From: Neolewinella agarilytica
GTDB taxonomy: Bacteria > Bacteroidota > Bacteroidia > Chitinophagales > Saprospiraceae
Direction of reading: 5' to 3'
Assembly: GCF_900110645.1 (NCBI RefSeq)
Contig: NZ_FOFB01000028.1
Location: 19,444 to 83,443, forward strand
Length of the DNA: 64,000 bases
A program made the translations under genes and the position numbers. Shown here piece by piece: positions 50,309 through 58,848 of the stretch (position 1 is the first letter of the stretch; the number at the start of each line of letters is the position of its first letter). Under the pieces are notes generated by a model that was not told the DNA's origin, made no database searches, and saw only the letters and a program-made list of their open reading frames with translations.

Positions 50309-51730
50309 TTACCGCAGCTCCAGGCGAACCACCGACTCACAGTGACTCGTCTGTGGGAACATATCCACCGCCCGGGCCTTCACGACTTTATACTTTTCGT
50401 CCAGCAGTGCCAGATCCCGCGCCTGGGTGGCGGGGTTACAGGAAACGTAGACGATGACGGGGGCTTCGAGCTGGAGGAGCATCGGGATGACCTTGGGGTG
50501 CATACCCGCCCGGGGCGGGTCGGTGATCAATACATCTGGGCGGCCGTGTTTGGCGGCGAACTCCGGCGTAAGGATGTCTTCCGTCCGGCCCGCATACCAG
50601 GTACAATTATCGAGGCCGTTCATCTCGGAGTTGATCTTCGCATCTTCGATGGCGGCGGCGATCTCCTCGATGCCGACGACCGAGCCTGCGTCCTTCGCCA
50701 CGTACTGCCCGATGGAGCCGATACCAGTATAGAGATCATAGACGTTCTCCGTTCCCGTCAGACCAGCGTATTCCGCCGTAATGTCGTAGAGGTTCTTTCC
50801 CTGGCGGGTGTTGGTCTGGAAGAATGACTTCGGACCGATGTGAAAGCTCACGTGCCCCAGCGTTTCTTTGATGGTGGAAGTACCGGCGAAGAGGTTCATC
50901 TCCAGATCCATCATGTATTCATTGATCTTCCCGTTGATGCAGTAGTAGAGGCTGGTGATGTGCTCGCCGAACTCCTCCATAACGGCGTCGAGGAAGGGCT
51001 TAATCCGATCCTGATCATTCTCGAAGAAGGCCAGTACGAGCATGCATTCGCCCGTCCTCGTCGTCCGGATCATAAACTGCCGGAACAAGCCAACACGCTC
51101 CCGCATATCGAAGAAGGGAATCTCCATTTTAATCGCCAACGCCCGAATACCGTTGCGCAGCTCATTGCTGGGGCCATGCTGCAGGTGGCAGTGCTGAATG
51201 TCGATCAGCTTATCGTAGGCTCCGGCCTTGTGGAAGCCGATGACGTCCATTTCGTTGGTAACGTTTTCCTGCCCGACTTCTTCGGCCGTCAGCCAGCGGC
51301 GGTTAGCCACACCGAATTCGAGTTTATTGCGGTAGTAACTCGTCTCCTCGCTGCCGAGAATGGGCTCCCACTCCCCTACTTCCACTTTACCGATGCGCGT
51401 GAGTGCATCGCGGACGATGCGGTCTTTTTCGCGGAGCTGTCCTTCGTAGCTAAAATCCTGCCACTTACAGCCACCGCAGACGCCGAAGTGCTGACAGAAG
51501 GGTTCCACACGATCGGCGGAGCGCTCGTGCCATTCGAGCGGAGCGCAAAAGAGCACCTTCTTTTTTTTGCGGAAGGGACGGACGTCAACGACGTCACCGG
51601 GCACTACCTTTTCGACAAAAACGACCTCGCCTTCGGGCGTTTTACCTACGCAGAAGCCTTTGTCTGCCAGGCCGGTGATGGTGATATTATCAATGCGCTG
51701 AGGAAAGCGGTTGCGGCGGTTTCTGCCCAT
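50309..51730 (-). CDS. rlmD: 23S rRNA (uracil-C5)-methyltransferase RlmD/RumA type
   Basis: 473 residues. An N-terminal TRAM-like domain (DNITITGLADKGFCVGKTPE) is followed by an iron-sulfur cluster set, C79-x5-C85-x2-C88 (FCQHFGVCGGCKW), with a fourth Cys in QHCHLQHG. The SAM domain has VYDLYTGIGSIGQYV and VLITDPPRAGMHP, and the catalytic Cys is in YVSCNPATQARDL. It methylates U1939-type uridines of 23S rRNA, although the exact position cannot be told from RlmCD-type relatives. The operon continues into the NUDIX gene. Confidence 0.92.
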   Translation of the reverse strand: MGRNRRNRFPQRIDNITITGLADKGFCVGKTPEGEVVFVEKVVPGDVVDVRPFRKKKKVLFCAPLEWHERSADRVEPFCQHFGVCGGCKWQDFSYEGQLREKDRIVRDALTRIGKVEVGEWEPILGSEETSYYRNKLEFGVANRRWLTAEEVGQENVTNEMDVIGFHKAGAYDKLIDIQHCHLQHGPSNELRNGIRALAIKMEIPFFDMRERVGLFRQFMIRTTRTGECMLVLAFFENDQDRIKPFLDAVMEEFGEHITSLYYCINGKINEYMMDLEMNLFAGTSTIKETLGHVSFHIGPKSFFQTNTRQGKNLYDITAEYAGLTGTENVYDLYTGIGSIGQYVAKDAGSVVGIEEIAAAIEDAKINSEMNGLDNCTWYAGRTEDILTPEFAAKHGRPDVLITDPPRAGMHPKVIPMLLQLEAPVIVYVSCNPATQARDLALLDEKYKVVKARAVDMFPQTSHCESVVRLELR

Positions 51731-51783
51731 GGTAGTAGTCTTGTGGTCGGGTAGTCTGGTAGGCTACCGCGTTTTGGAGGCGG

Positions 51784-51791
51784 CAAAGGTA
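51784..51791 (-). promoter_or_regulatory. -7 element TACCTTTG of the rlmD-NUDIX operon
   Basis: A perfect TAnnTTTG on the minus strand, 53 nt before the rlmD start. Confidence 0.55.
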
Positions 51792-51889
51792 CGGCGCTGG
51801 TGGTCGGTTTGTTTCCTGTTTGGCTTGGAGCCTTCACAGGAGCTCCCTGAGTAAATATTCTTTTGCTTGAATCCCACTCGTGCCCGCTC

Positions 51890-52687
51890 TTAACCGTTTA
51901 CATTTAGAATAAATAATATTGACTTATCACAATCATGCTCACCAACCGTAAATCTGAGGTCCTGAGCGTATCCAGGTGAGTTAAACACCCCTCTTTCCTG
52001 AATGATGGAAATTGATTTCTCGAGAGCTAAGTATCCTGAGGATAGTATGTTATTGGCTAATGTAGTGTAACCCGGAACAGCATCATTGTCTCTGTACGTT
52101 ACTCTCCTCCACTTTTCATCTTCAATTACGGCTTCTTCAAGCTGAAACAAAAAATCCAGAAATGGTAAATGTACTTCTGAGACAGCATAAAAGTCATCAG
52201 ACATATCCATCGTTCGACCAGCTTCTTCGTATGAGTCTTTTTCATCCGGAGACGATTTAAAGCTCCCGAAAAAGCTCCCCGTTACCGGACTCTGCTGCAA
52301 ACTATATTCAAGGTCAATATTCCATACAGGGCGTTTTTCAGGCATTTCTTCAATTATGTCTGACCACTCAAGTACAAACTCAGATAGCTGGACGACCATA
52401 GACTTAATGAATTCTTCCTGATCCCATCCATCAAATGCCCTGTAAACTGCCAAAACCATCGGAGACAATGGCATCCCCTTGTCTTTAGGTGCTTCATCAA
52501 TACTATAGGATGGAACAGAGGCGTCCGGTTTTTCATCTTGTTGAGCCTTGATAAAATCAACTATTCTGCGATCTATTTCCTCTCCGTTCAAATCGTAAAA
52601 GGTTTTTTCGCCTGTCCTGATAAATTTCCAAACGGCCTTGAATCTTTTAAAAAAATCCATATTATAGATTATTTGATCACCCTTCAA
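51890..52687 (-). CDS. Hypothetical protein paired with a TPR lipoprotein
   Basis: 265 residues, acidic, without a signal peptide or transmembrane segment. It begins GDQIIYNMDFFKRFKAVWKF, then has a mixed alpha/beta body (FVLEWSDIIEEMPEKRPVWN, DDFYAVSEVHLPFLDFLFQL). The end has FTVGEHDCDKSILFILNVNG. No family recognised. Its start overlaps the stop of the upstream TPR lipoprotein gene by 4 bp, so the two are coupled. The pair is AT-rich relative to rlmD and may be acquired. Confidence 0.6.
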   Translation of the reverse strand: MKGDQIIYNMDFFKRFKAVWKFIRTGEKTFYDLNGEEIDRRIVDFIKAQQDEKPDASVPSYSIDEAPKDKGMPLSPMVLAVYRAFDGWDQEEFIKSMVVQLSEFVLEWSDIIEEMPEKRPVWNIDLEYSLQQSPVTGSFFGSFKSSPDEKDSYEEAGRTMDMSDDFYAVSEVHLPFLDFLFQLEEAVIEDEKWRRVTYRDNDAVPGYTTLANNILSSGYLALEKSISIIQERGVFNSPGYAQDLRFTVGEHDCDKSILFILNVNG

Positions 52688-53601
52688 TTTACTAGGTGGT
52701 AGTTCGAAGGCATAGCAGCACCGTAAACTTTGTTCATAAACCGTAAAGACGGCAAACCAACTGAATCTCGCAGTTCATCGACCCTGGATATATTTTTTAC
52801 CGGAAATTGATCGTAATTATTGGAGTAGGTTCCAAATATTTGCACACCATCTTCGCGGATCGATTTATCGTCTTCAAACATGACCCAGAAGTCAGGATTA
52901 ACCTTCCCGCGTTCCATCTCTGCACTGATAAAAGGGTAGAAAAAATTCCAGACCTCATTATCGGTTTTGTAATACCCCCGTTGGTGCCAGAGGATTAGCC
53001 AGGCCTCTTCCTGCCAGCCATACGCTTTGGTTATTTCAATAAGCCGGCGGATGTTAGATGAATCAACCGCCTTCATTCTATTCAGCTGGCTACTTTCCGT
53101 TCTAACCTGCTGATCTGCCCGTATCATCGAATCGATCTCTCGTGCTATTTCAGGATGCTCGATGTTAGCCAAATAAACTTCTTGGTGCTTTGAATAATTC
53201 CGGCTAATTTCAACTAATACTTCATTTGATCTGAATTCAGAAAAATGATCAAATGAATCAAAGTAAGCTCTGTTCGCATTGTTTTCCTCAATCGCGCTAA
53301 TGATGTAGTCCCTTGCTTCCTCGTCTTTCCCCAACTGAAGCGCACTGGCCGCAGCAAAGAACTTATCGTTTTCTAATTTCGATGGATTAACCTGGAATGC
53401 TTTTCTGAAATTTTCCAGCGCAGACAGATAGTCCTCGTCCATGAATTGCTCCATAGCGGCCTCCTGATATTTTCTATATTGAAATGGCGCCCCGGGAGTT
53501 TTGTCCAGTGAGCAACCACTAAATAACACCGCTAACAATATACTTACTATGCATTGACGAATGTACTTCTTTACGTCAGATTTTTCTTGGTCTGTAATCA
53601 C
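52684..53601 (-). CDS. TPR-containing lipoprotein
   Basis: 305 residues with a lipoprotein signal (CIVSILLAVLFSGC). A tetratricopeptide-like pair follows: YQEAAMEQFMDEDYLSALEN with FRKAFQVNP, then NDKFFAAASALQLGKDEEAR with DYIISAIEEN. The C-terminal half is of unknown fold (WQEEAWLILWHQRGYYKTDN, VNPDFWVMFEDDKSI). It is the first gene of a two-gene unit and probably works in the periplasm. Whether its cytoplasmic-looking partner shares a complex is unknown. Confidence 0.65.
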   Translation of the reverse strand: MITDQEKSDVKKYIRQCIVSILLAVLFSGCSLDKTPGAPFQYRKYQEAAMEQFMDEDYLSALENFRKAFQVNPSKLENDKFFAAASALQLGKDEEARDYIISAIEENNANRAYFDSFDHFSEFRSNEVLVEISRNYSKHQEVYLANIEHPEIAREIDSMIRADQQVRTESSQLNRMKAVDSSNIRRLIEITKAYGWQEEAWLILWHQRGYYKTDNEVWNFFYPFISAEMERGKVNPDFWVMFEDDKSIREDGVQIFGTYSNNYDQFPVKNISRVDELRDSVGLPSLRFMNKVYGAAMPSNYHLVN

Positions 53602-53710
53602 TGTTACGGGGTTAATTCAGGTAGGTATTACTTCCATTTATTCAGGGCTGATGACTAATCTGACAAAAGTATTGGTCAGCGATCATCATTTTCGGCATTT
53701 CCTCTAAAGA

Positions 53711-53895
53711 TAGGCCTAATCCTAGGGTGTTCCGTCTACTGGAGTTAAATCGCGACGGATTTTGGGGCCTTATCTGGGTTAACCGCCGGAGGCAGCTACG
53801 AAGCAAAACCCAGACCTGTGCTACAAAGCTCTTGCGAGCTGGCACCTAAAAACCGTCATGCCCCTAGCTCAACAAAGGGAACACCCTAGGCCTGA
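53711..53895. repeat. 185-bp degenerate inverted-repeat element
   Basis: AGGCC...CTAGGGTGTTCC (53713-53733) is mirrored by GGAACACCCTAGGCCT (53878-53893), with a 5-bp insertion in the left arm. Inner complementary blocks include GACGGATTTT with AAAAACCGTC, and CTGGGTT with AACCCAG. There is no credible gene; it lies between the TPR lipoprotein gene and the PfpI-like gene, in a 450-bp gap otherwise holding only a hairpin and a dispersed element. Confidence 0.55.
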
Positions 53896-53932
53896 ACCTT
53901 CACCAAAAAGCCTTTGCCTTCAACAAAACCCC

Positions 53933-53949
53933 GCACCTGCGTCCGCGCC
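53933..53949 (+). repeat. Dispersed GC-rich element, copy 14
   Basis: GCACCTGCGTCCGCGCC with CCC before it, 104 bp upstream of the PfpI-like start. It is followed by the hairpin at 53959-53988. Confidence 0.75.
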
Positions 53950-53958
53950 CAAACAACC

Positions 53959-53988
53959 GTCCTGAAAGCAGAAGTCTGCTTTCAGGAC
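53959..53988. repeat. 14-bp perfect hairpin upstream of the PfpI-like gene
   Basis: GTCCTGAAAGCAGA and its exact complement, with a 2-nt loop. No U-tract. It may be a leader structure or part of the neighbouring element. Confidence 0.6.
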
Positions 53989-54053
53989 CGAACCTCACTG
54001 CCCCTGCATCCGTACTAACGAGTGCATTATTAAACTATTAAAATTTAAAATCA

Positions 54054-54599
54054 ATGGATATTTCCAATTTAAAAGTAGCCGCTTTAGCCACAAATGGCTT
54101 CGAGGAAGTTGAATACACCAAACCCCGTAAAGCCCTGGAAGACGCTGGTGCCACCGTTCATCTCATTAGTCCTGAAAGTGGCAGTATTAAAGCATGGGAT
54201 TCCGATGACTGGGGCGGCAGTTATGATGTGGATGTCGTACTCTCCGACGCTAATGCCAGCGATTACGACGCTCTCCTTCTGCCCGGCGGAGTGATCAACC
54301 CCGACCTACTGCGTGTGAACGGCAAAGCGCTTGCCTTTGTGGACAGCTTTGCCCGCAACGATAAGCCTATTGCCTTTATCTGTCACGCCGGCCAGATATT
54401 GATCTCAGCAGGACTGGTCGAAGGCCGAAAGGTCACCGGCTACAAATCTATCCGGACCGATCTGCGCAATGCCGGCGGAATCGTCAGCAACGATGAGCAG
54501 GTAGTAGTAGACGGCAATTTCGTCTCCAGTCGCAACCCGGACGATATTCCCGCCTTCAACGAAAAAATGCTGGAAGTCTTCGCCGCCGTACCGGCGTGA
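54054..54599 (+). CDS. DJ-1/PfpI-family protein (glutamine amidotransferase-like)
   Basis: 181 residues, cytoplasmic. Fold motifs: KVAALATNGFEEVEYTKPRK, then SPESGSIKAWD, DALLLPGGVINPDLLR, and the nucleophile elbow FICHAGQILISAG with Cys-His, followed by VTGYKSIRTDLRNAGG. The Glu in GFEEVEY is the usual third active residue. Members of this PfpI/YhbO group act as protein or nucleotide deglycases or stress chaperones. A short gene follows 59 bp downstream. Confidence 0.9.
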   Translation: MDISNLKVAALATNGFEEVEYTKPRKALEDAGATVHLISPESGSIKAWDSDDWGGSYDVDVVLSDANASDYDALLLPGGVINPDLLRVNGKALAFVDSFARNDKPIAFICHAGQILISAGLVEGRKVTGYKSIRTDLRNAGGIVSNDEQVVVDGNFVSSRNPDDIPAFNEKMLEVFAAVPA

Positions 54600-54658
54600 A
54601 CAAATGCGGGTATTTAGCTATTTAACCGATCCTTCTACTTTTTCAAAATCTATATAAG

Positions 54659-54814
54659 ATGAGCGACGAAAAAAACTTCTCCTCCATCGCCAGCAGCTAT
54701 ACGCCCAGCGACTATAGCAAGGCGCGCTACGCCGCCAATACCGGCGATGCTGACTTACCGATTCCTTCCTTGAGTGACTGCATGAATGGGCACACTAAGC
54801 ATTCGAACGGTTGA
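54659..54814 (+). CDS. Small 51-residue protein downstream of the PfpI-like gene
   Basis: An open frame of 51 codons: SDEKNFSSIASSYTPSDYSK, then ARYAANTGDADLPIPSLSDC and MNGHTKHSNG. It is preceded by an A/T-rich leader typical of genes here and followed by a strong terminator at 54851. No family is recognised. It may be a genuine small protein co-transcribed with the PfpI-like gene, or the head of a truncated one. Confidence 0.4.
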   Translation: MSDEKNFSSIASSYTPSDYSKARYAANTGDADLPIPSLSDCMNGHTKHSNG

Positions 54815-54850
54815 AGGTATCATAATGAGTTAGTTCCTGACATCTACTGA

Positions 54851-54889
54851 AAAACGGGCCTGTGAAAAGTGATTTCACAGGCCCGTTTT
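54851..54889. terminator. Strong bidirectional terminator
   Basis: A 17-bp perfect stem AAAACGGGCCTGTGAAA with its complement ending in TTTT, loop AGTGA. It separates the plus-strand PfpI unit from the convergent minus-strand esterase gene. Confidence 0.9.
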
Positions 54890-54925
54890 CAGGTTTACTC
54901 CGTTGGTAAAGACCAGAAGTGGGGC

Positions 54926-56050
54926 TTACTCTACCTCTAGGGCAATCAACTGGCTGTACTGAGTACCAAAAGCGGAAAAATTATCATCGGCCACCAAAAT
55001 CAGTGAACGGTTTCCGTTAGGTAGTTCCGGACCGAAGGTCATGCCTTCAATATTATCCACTACTCCCTGGGTGAGCTGACTACGCACTGTTTCGAAGTCG
55101 AACAAGAGGGTTTTGGTCACTTTGGTGTAAGTTGCGTCAGCAAGCGCGTCGATGTCGCTGACGTCGGTAGCACCGCTTGCATCCACCTGGTAGATCTTTA
55201 CGTCATTACCGCCATCGGTATAGCCCGTGGAGAAGGAGCGTTCCAGTACCAGAAATTTATCAGTATCGTACTCCAGCAGTTCCACCAGACCATTAACGGT
55301 GAAACCTCCTTCGCGCACCACCGGGTCGAGTTCGTAAGCGAACTGCCGGCCGGCCTCTCCACTCTTGCTCATATAAGTGATGCGAACGGGAGAGTCCGTA
55401 TCTGTTGTCGTAGGAGCAGGTCCATCTTGTTCCAGCGGCAGTTCCATGCCCAGCCAAAAGCCGTTGCCGTCAACGCTTAGGCTGATGCCTTCCATCACGC
55501 CATTGTGGCGGGGTCCACGACCGTCGGTGGCATCTGCGCGAAAGTTAGCGGGAACGTCAAATACGGCACGGGAGCTTCCGTCCGGCATAGCTGTACGCAC
55601 GCTGGGATCTACGCCATTATTGATGGAGCCTTCGCTGGTCCACACCAGATAGCCGCCGCCGTCGGCTACATAGCGAATGGCCTCGGGATCAACGGCGCCG
55701 GAAGGGAAGGAAGTCCCGTCTTCCTGCAAAAACTCAACTTGGGTATCCAGGCTGAAGTTTTGGATTCCGGTATTCGTTACGTCAAAAGAAGCGGTGTAGA
55801 AGCGCGTGGGCGTATTGCCATCGTCACTGATCAGGTAATAGGTGTCATCGTTACGGTCGATGCCCGACAGACCACCGACAACACTTCCGTCAATTGTATC
55901 CGGAGCAATGACGACTTCGTTAAGAAAGCGTAAGCTGGTGATGGCTGGGTCAATGCTTACCGGCGGGTCATCATCATCTTCGCAGGCACTAAAAAAGCAA
56001 AGGGTAAGGGCGAGGAACAAAAGTCCTGCCTTCGAAAGAAGGTTTTTCAT
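54926..56050 (-). CDS. Esterase-like phytase-family lipoprotein
   Basis: 374 residues from ATG 56050, which gives the lipoprotein signal (LLFLALTLCFFSAC); an upstream in-frame ATG at 56089 lacks one. It is followed by Asp-rich CEDDDDPP. The body matches the 'esterase-like activity of phytase' beta-propeller family: VGGLSGIDRNDDTYYLISDD, SGAVDPEAIRYVADGGGYLV, MEGISLSVDGNGFWLGMELP, FLVLERSFSTGYTDGGND and NIEGMTFGPELPNGNRSLIL. It acts outside the cytoplasm, possibly on phosphate esters. Confidence 0.85.
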   Translation of the reverse strand: MKNLLSKAGLLFLALTLCFFSACEDDDDPPVSIDPAITSLRFLNEVVIAPDTIDGSVVGGLSGIDRNDDTYYLISDDGNTPTRFYTASFDVTNTGIQNFSLDTQVEFLQEDGTSFPSGAVDPEAIRYVADGGGYLVWTSEGSINNGVDPSVRTAMPDGSSRAVFDVPANFRADATDGRGPRHNGVMEGISLSVDGNGFWLGMELPLEQDGPAPTTTDTDSPVRITYMSKSGEAGRQFAYELDPVVREGGFTVNGLVELLEYDTDKFLVLERSFSTGYTDGGNDVKIYQVDASGATDVSDIDALADATYTKVTKTLLFDFETVRSQLTQGVVDNIEGMTFGPELPNGNRSLILVADDNFSAFGTQYSQLIALEVE

Positions 56051-56144
56051 ATTACAGTTGGTTTTTTTACGGGGAAGGGTTGCAGGCACGCAAAGATGAC
56101 TCGCCTAAGGTTAAGCGAGGATGAATTTTTGATAAACGATAATG

Positions 56145-56163
56145 GGCGCTCACCGCAGGTGCA
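56145..56163 (-). repeat. Dispersed GC-rich element, copy 15
   Basis: TGCACCTGCGGTGAGCGCC on the minus strand, preceded by CCCCC. It is upstream of the esterase-like gene, which also has a near -7 element CATCTTTG at about 56091-56098. Confidence 0.65.
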
Positions 56164-56200
56164 GGGGGAAGTCTTAACGGAGCAAGGCTTAACCCCTCCC

Positions 56201-57034
56201 CTAATTCCGGTACATCTGCAGGGCTTCCTCCACCTCCGCCGGGCTCATGGGGGTGGCGATAAATTCTCCCTTCACCGTTTCAGGAGCATATTTCAATTGC
56301 ATAAAGTGTTTTTCGTACACTTCAGATCGTACGTACATAACGGCTGGCTCCGCCTCAAAATCATAGACCTTTTCGGTTAATTCATGTCCGTTTTCGGCAT
56401 CCGAGGCCCAAACCAGATCCCGGACCTTAAGGGTTTCATTATTCGGGCCAATCAGGCGGTACGTCAGACCATATCCATACTCCCCAACGCCTGTTCTCGT
56501 GATCTTCATCAACCAGCTACCGGAGGAGTACAGAGTAGTCATAACTTCTGCGTCTCCCGCTTCTTCCATCGTCTCCGTTTCTTTGGCCCAAACGCGAAGG
56601 TCATAGCGACCGAAATGCGGGATATTGATAACGCCTTTGATTTGCTTTTCTGTCCCCTTGGTTTCTCCGGCGCGCTTTACTGCTCCGCCGAAGACCCAGC
56701 CGGACTTTCCGTCGGGCGCGGTCACCTTCATCCAGGGCTCATCATAAACGACGCCACGGAGTTCAATCTTTTCGGTCGCCTTGGTGCTTTCTCCCAGGTA
56801 GGTCAGTGCATCTCCGCTGTTGACTTTGGTTACGGAGGCACTGCCGGTTTTCGGTTCCGCCCGCAGGTTCAGTGCATCAACCCAGGCGTACAACAGTTCC
56901 GGCGCCGGTGCCTCAGGCACCGGCAGAGTGGGAGCCTCTCTCTCTTCAGTTTGGTCACTGTTTTCTGCTTCCGCCCCACAGGAAAACAGGAGGGCGGCGG
57001 TCAGGCAAAGAACAAAGGCTCGAAAGAAAGGCAT
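56201..57034 (-). CDS. SH3-domain lipoprotein
   Basis: 277 residues. The lipoprotein signal is VLCLTAALLFSC. A Glu/Pro-rich linker leads to a bacterial SH3 domain (LLYAWVDALNLRAEPKTGSA, SVTKVNSGDALTYLGE, PWMKVTAPDGKSGWVFGGAV). The remaining about 140 residues are beta-rich and unrecognised (RYDLRVWAKETETMEEAGDA, EVMTTLYSSGSWLMKI). SH3b domains usually bind peptidoglycan or peptides, so it may tether an envelope function. Confidence 0.78.
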   Translation of the reverse strand: MPFFRAFVLCLTAALLFSCGAEAENSDQTEEREAPTLPVPEAPAPELLYAWVDALNLRAEPKTGSASVTKVNSGDALTYLGESTKATEKIELRGVVYDEPWMKVTAPDGKSGWVFGGAVKRAGETKGTEKQIKGVINIPHFGRYDLRVWAKETETMEEAGDAEVMTTLYSSGSWLMKITRTGVGEYGYGLTYRLIGPNNETLKVRDLVWASDAENGHELTEKVYDFEAEPAVMYVRSEVYEKHFMQLKYAPETVKGEFIATPMSPAEVEEALQMYRN

Positions 57035-57157
57035 AGTGAGGAGTTTAGTGGAAGGTCATAAACATACGTCATGACCTCCAATGTCTGCAAACCGGCATTC
57101 CCGGCTTTTGCTTGCCTGCATATACTATTCCACTACCGATATCCCGTTTGTAGTTCC

Positions 57158-57685
57158 ATGCGGATAATAGCCTTCTTACTTCTGACGTCTACTTTATTTT
57201 ACAGCTGTCAGACCGACATCGCCACCGGAGACTCCTTGAATGAGTCAGATCCGATAACCAGCAGCGATGATGCGCCGCCAACGACTGCGGAAAACGCTAT
57301 GGCGACCCTGGCGTTATCGCTGGTCAATCAACAGCGTGTGGCCGGTTGTACTTGTGGCTCCACCGAGATGCCTCCGGTAGCGGCTCTTCGCCTGAATAAT
57401 CAATTGACTGCTGCAGCACAAGCCCATGCAGATGATATGGCCGGAATGGGCAAGATGCAACACACCGGCAGTGATGGCTCAAGCGTCGCCACCCGCGTGA
57501 CGCGGGCAGGCTTCGACTGGACAGCCGTTGCCGAAAACATCGCCTGGAACCAGCGCAGCGTCGAAGCCGTCGTCAACGCCTGGATCAACAGCGAAGGCCA
57601 CTGCAAAAACCTGATGAACGAGCGCTATCAGTTCATGGGCTTTGGGGAGACGGACTGGTATTGGGCGCAGGTTTTTGCGCGGTGA
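57158..57685 (+). CDS. CAP (SCP/PR-1) domain lipoprotein
   Basis: 175 residues from ATG 57158, which gives the lipoprotein signal (IIAFLLLTSTLFYSC). The CAP domain is intact: ALSLVNQQRVAGCTCGSTEM, LNNQLTAAAQAHADDMAGMG, HTGSDGSSVATRVTRAGFDW, VAENIAWNQRSVEAVVNAWI and NSEGHCKNLMNERYQFMGFG, with the His/Glu cavity residues (AQAHADDM, GHCKNLM). Bacterial CAP proteins are exported, and their biochemical role is often unclear. An upstream in-frame ATG at 57071 lacks a leader. Confidence 0.88.
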   Translation: MRIIAFLLLTSTLFYSCQTDIATGDSLNESDPITSSDDAPPTTAENAMATLALSLVNQQRVAGCTCGSTEMPPVAALRLNNQLTAAAQAHADDMAGMGKMQHTGSDGSSVATRVTRAGFDWTAVAENIAWNQRSVEAVVNAWINSEGHCKNLMNERYQFMGFGETDWYWAQVFAR

Positions 57686-57769
57686 TTCGAAATCTATGCG
57701 CAGGTATGAACAAGTACAGTCCTAAAGAATCGTAGCCCACTTGATTACTTTGCTTTCAATCTACCTTAT

Positions 57770-57787
57770 TGCACCTGCGGGCCCCGC
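57770..57787 (+). repeat. Dispersed GC-rich element, copy 16
   Basis: TGCACCTGCGGGCCCCGC in the gap between the CAP gene and the convergent CPBP gene. It is one of the few intergenic copies not in front of a start codon. Confidence 0.65.
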
Positions 57788-57956
57788 TGAAGCAGCCGAA
57801 CGGGCTTTAAATTTATTCGGGCAATGGGTATGGCCGAGAAGAGCCGTAAGCGGATCTCATCACCGAGGGACTCATTATTGCATAAGAACTTAGCGGTAAA
57901 AAACGCCCGGACGCCATTATAGCCGACGCCCGGGAGGAAAACAGGATTAAAGATGG

Positions 57957-58727
57957 CTATACTTTTGGAGCAAGCTGTTTAACCCCAGAGAGACGCGTGA
58001 GCAGTAGTGGCCGATTAGTGACATAAACGGTAAAAGCGATGGTCATAACCCGGAAGACGTTAGCCCATAAGCCGCCCGCAGCGTTATCCGCCATTTCGAA
58101 GCCACTCCACCAAAAATTCATAAAAAAGTGCAGGAAGACGGGAACCCAAAGATTCCAGTTCCACTCTTTAAACAGCCAGCTAAACCAGGCTGCTCCGGCT
58201 CCCGTGACAACGAAAACCATTATCGCTTCCGCCACCGTTTCCCCTTGATACATGTGGATAGCGCCAAAAACCAGACCGTCAATCAGAGTGGCGGGAAATA
58301 AGCCCCAGCCAGCTTTACGATATAATAAACCGAAAAGGAAAGCCCGAAAGATGATCTCTTCGGCAAAAGAAGCTTGTACACAACCATACAAAAAAGCGTC
58401 CCATTCCAGGTTCCATTCTAAACCAGAAACAATCCCATAACCAACCGCCATGGGAAGTGTGGCCAGAAAAGCAAAGCCCAGTCCGCGACTAAATCCTCTA
58501 TTAAGTCCAAGTTCTTTGGGAAGGCTTTTCCAACCATACAACGCTCCCATCACAAGTACTGGAATGAGTAAGTAGAAAGTAAGTTGGACCGAAGTGCTAC
58601 GCAAGTAACTATTGTCAGCAAACAAATCAGGAAGGAAGTATCTTCTGATACTCCAGCCATAAGAACAGGTAAAGTATACGACGAGAACGAAGAGCGAGAG
58701 TAAAGTTTTATTGTCCTTGAATTTCAT
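57957..58727 (-). CDS. CPBP-family intramembrane metalloprotease
   Basis: 256 residues from ATG 58727; the open frame runs further upstream without a plausible start. Eight or so membrane helices. The Abi/CPBP motifs are present: motif 1 SFAEEIIFRAFLFGLLYRK, motif 2 FGAIHMYQG and motif 3 FLHFFMNFWW. In eukaryotes related enzymes trim prenylated proteins, whereas bacterial members often process peptides or bacteriocin-related substrates. The substrate here is unknown. A LytTR regulator gene lies just upstream on the same strand. Confidence 0.85.
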   Translation of the reverse strand: MKFKDNKTLLSLFVLVVYFTCSYGWSIRRYFLPDLFADNSYLRSTSVQLTFYLLIPVLVMGALYGWKSLPKELGLNRGFSRGLGFAFLATLPMAVGYGIVSGLEWNLEWDAFLYGCVQASFAEEIIFRAFLFGLLYRKAGWGLFPATLIDGLVFGAIHMYQGETVAEAIMVFVVTGAGAAWFSWLFKEWNWNLWVPVFLHFFMNFWWSGFEMADNAAGGLWANVFRVMTIAFTVYVTNRPLLLTRLSGVKQLAPKV

Positions 58728-58848
58728 CAGTTTGACCTTTAATTTTTTGATATTCCAAAAGTCAGGTACATAAACCCGACTTGACGAATGGAGGGACGAA
58801 CGGACAGAAACGGGACTAATAACAGGGATCTGGGACGAATGGCACGGT

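Noticed and set aside
50840..51754. A 304-codon plus-strand frame opposite rlmD
   Set aside because: Antisense shadow; the minus-strand gene has all catalytic motifs.
53642..53845. A 67-codon minus-strand frame
   Set aside because: It overlaps a degenerate inverted repeat and has no recognisable content.
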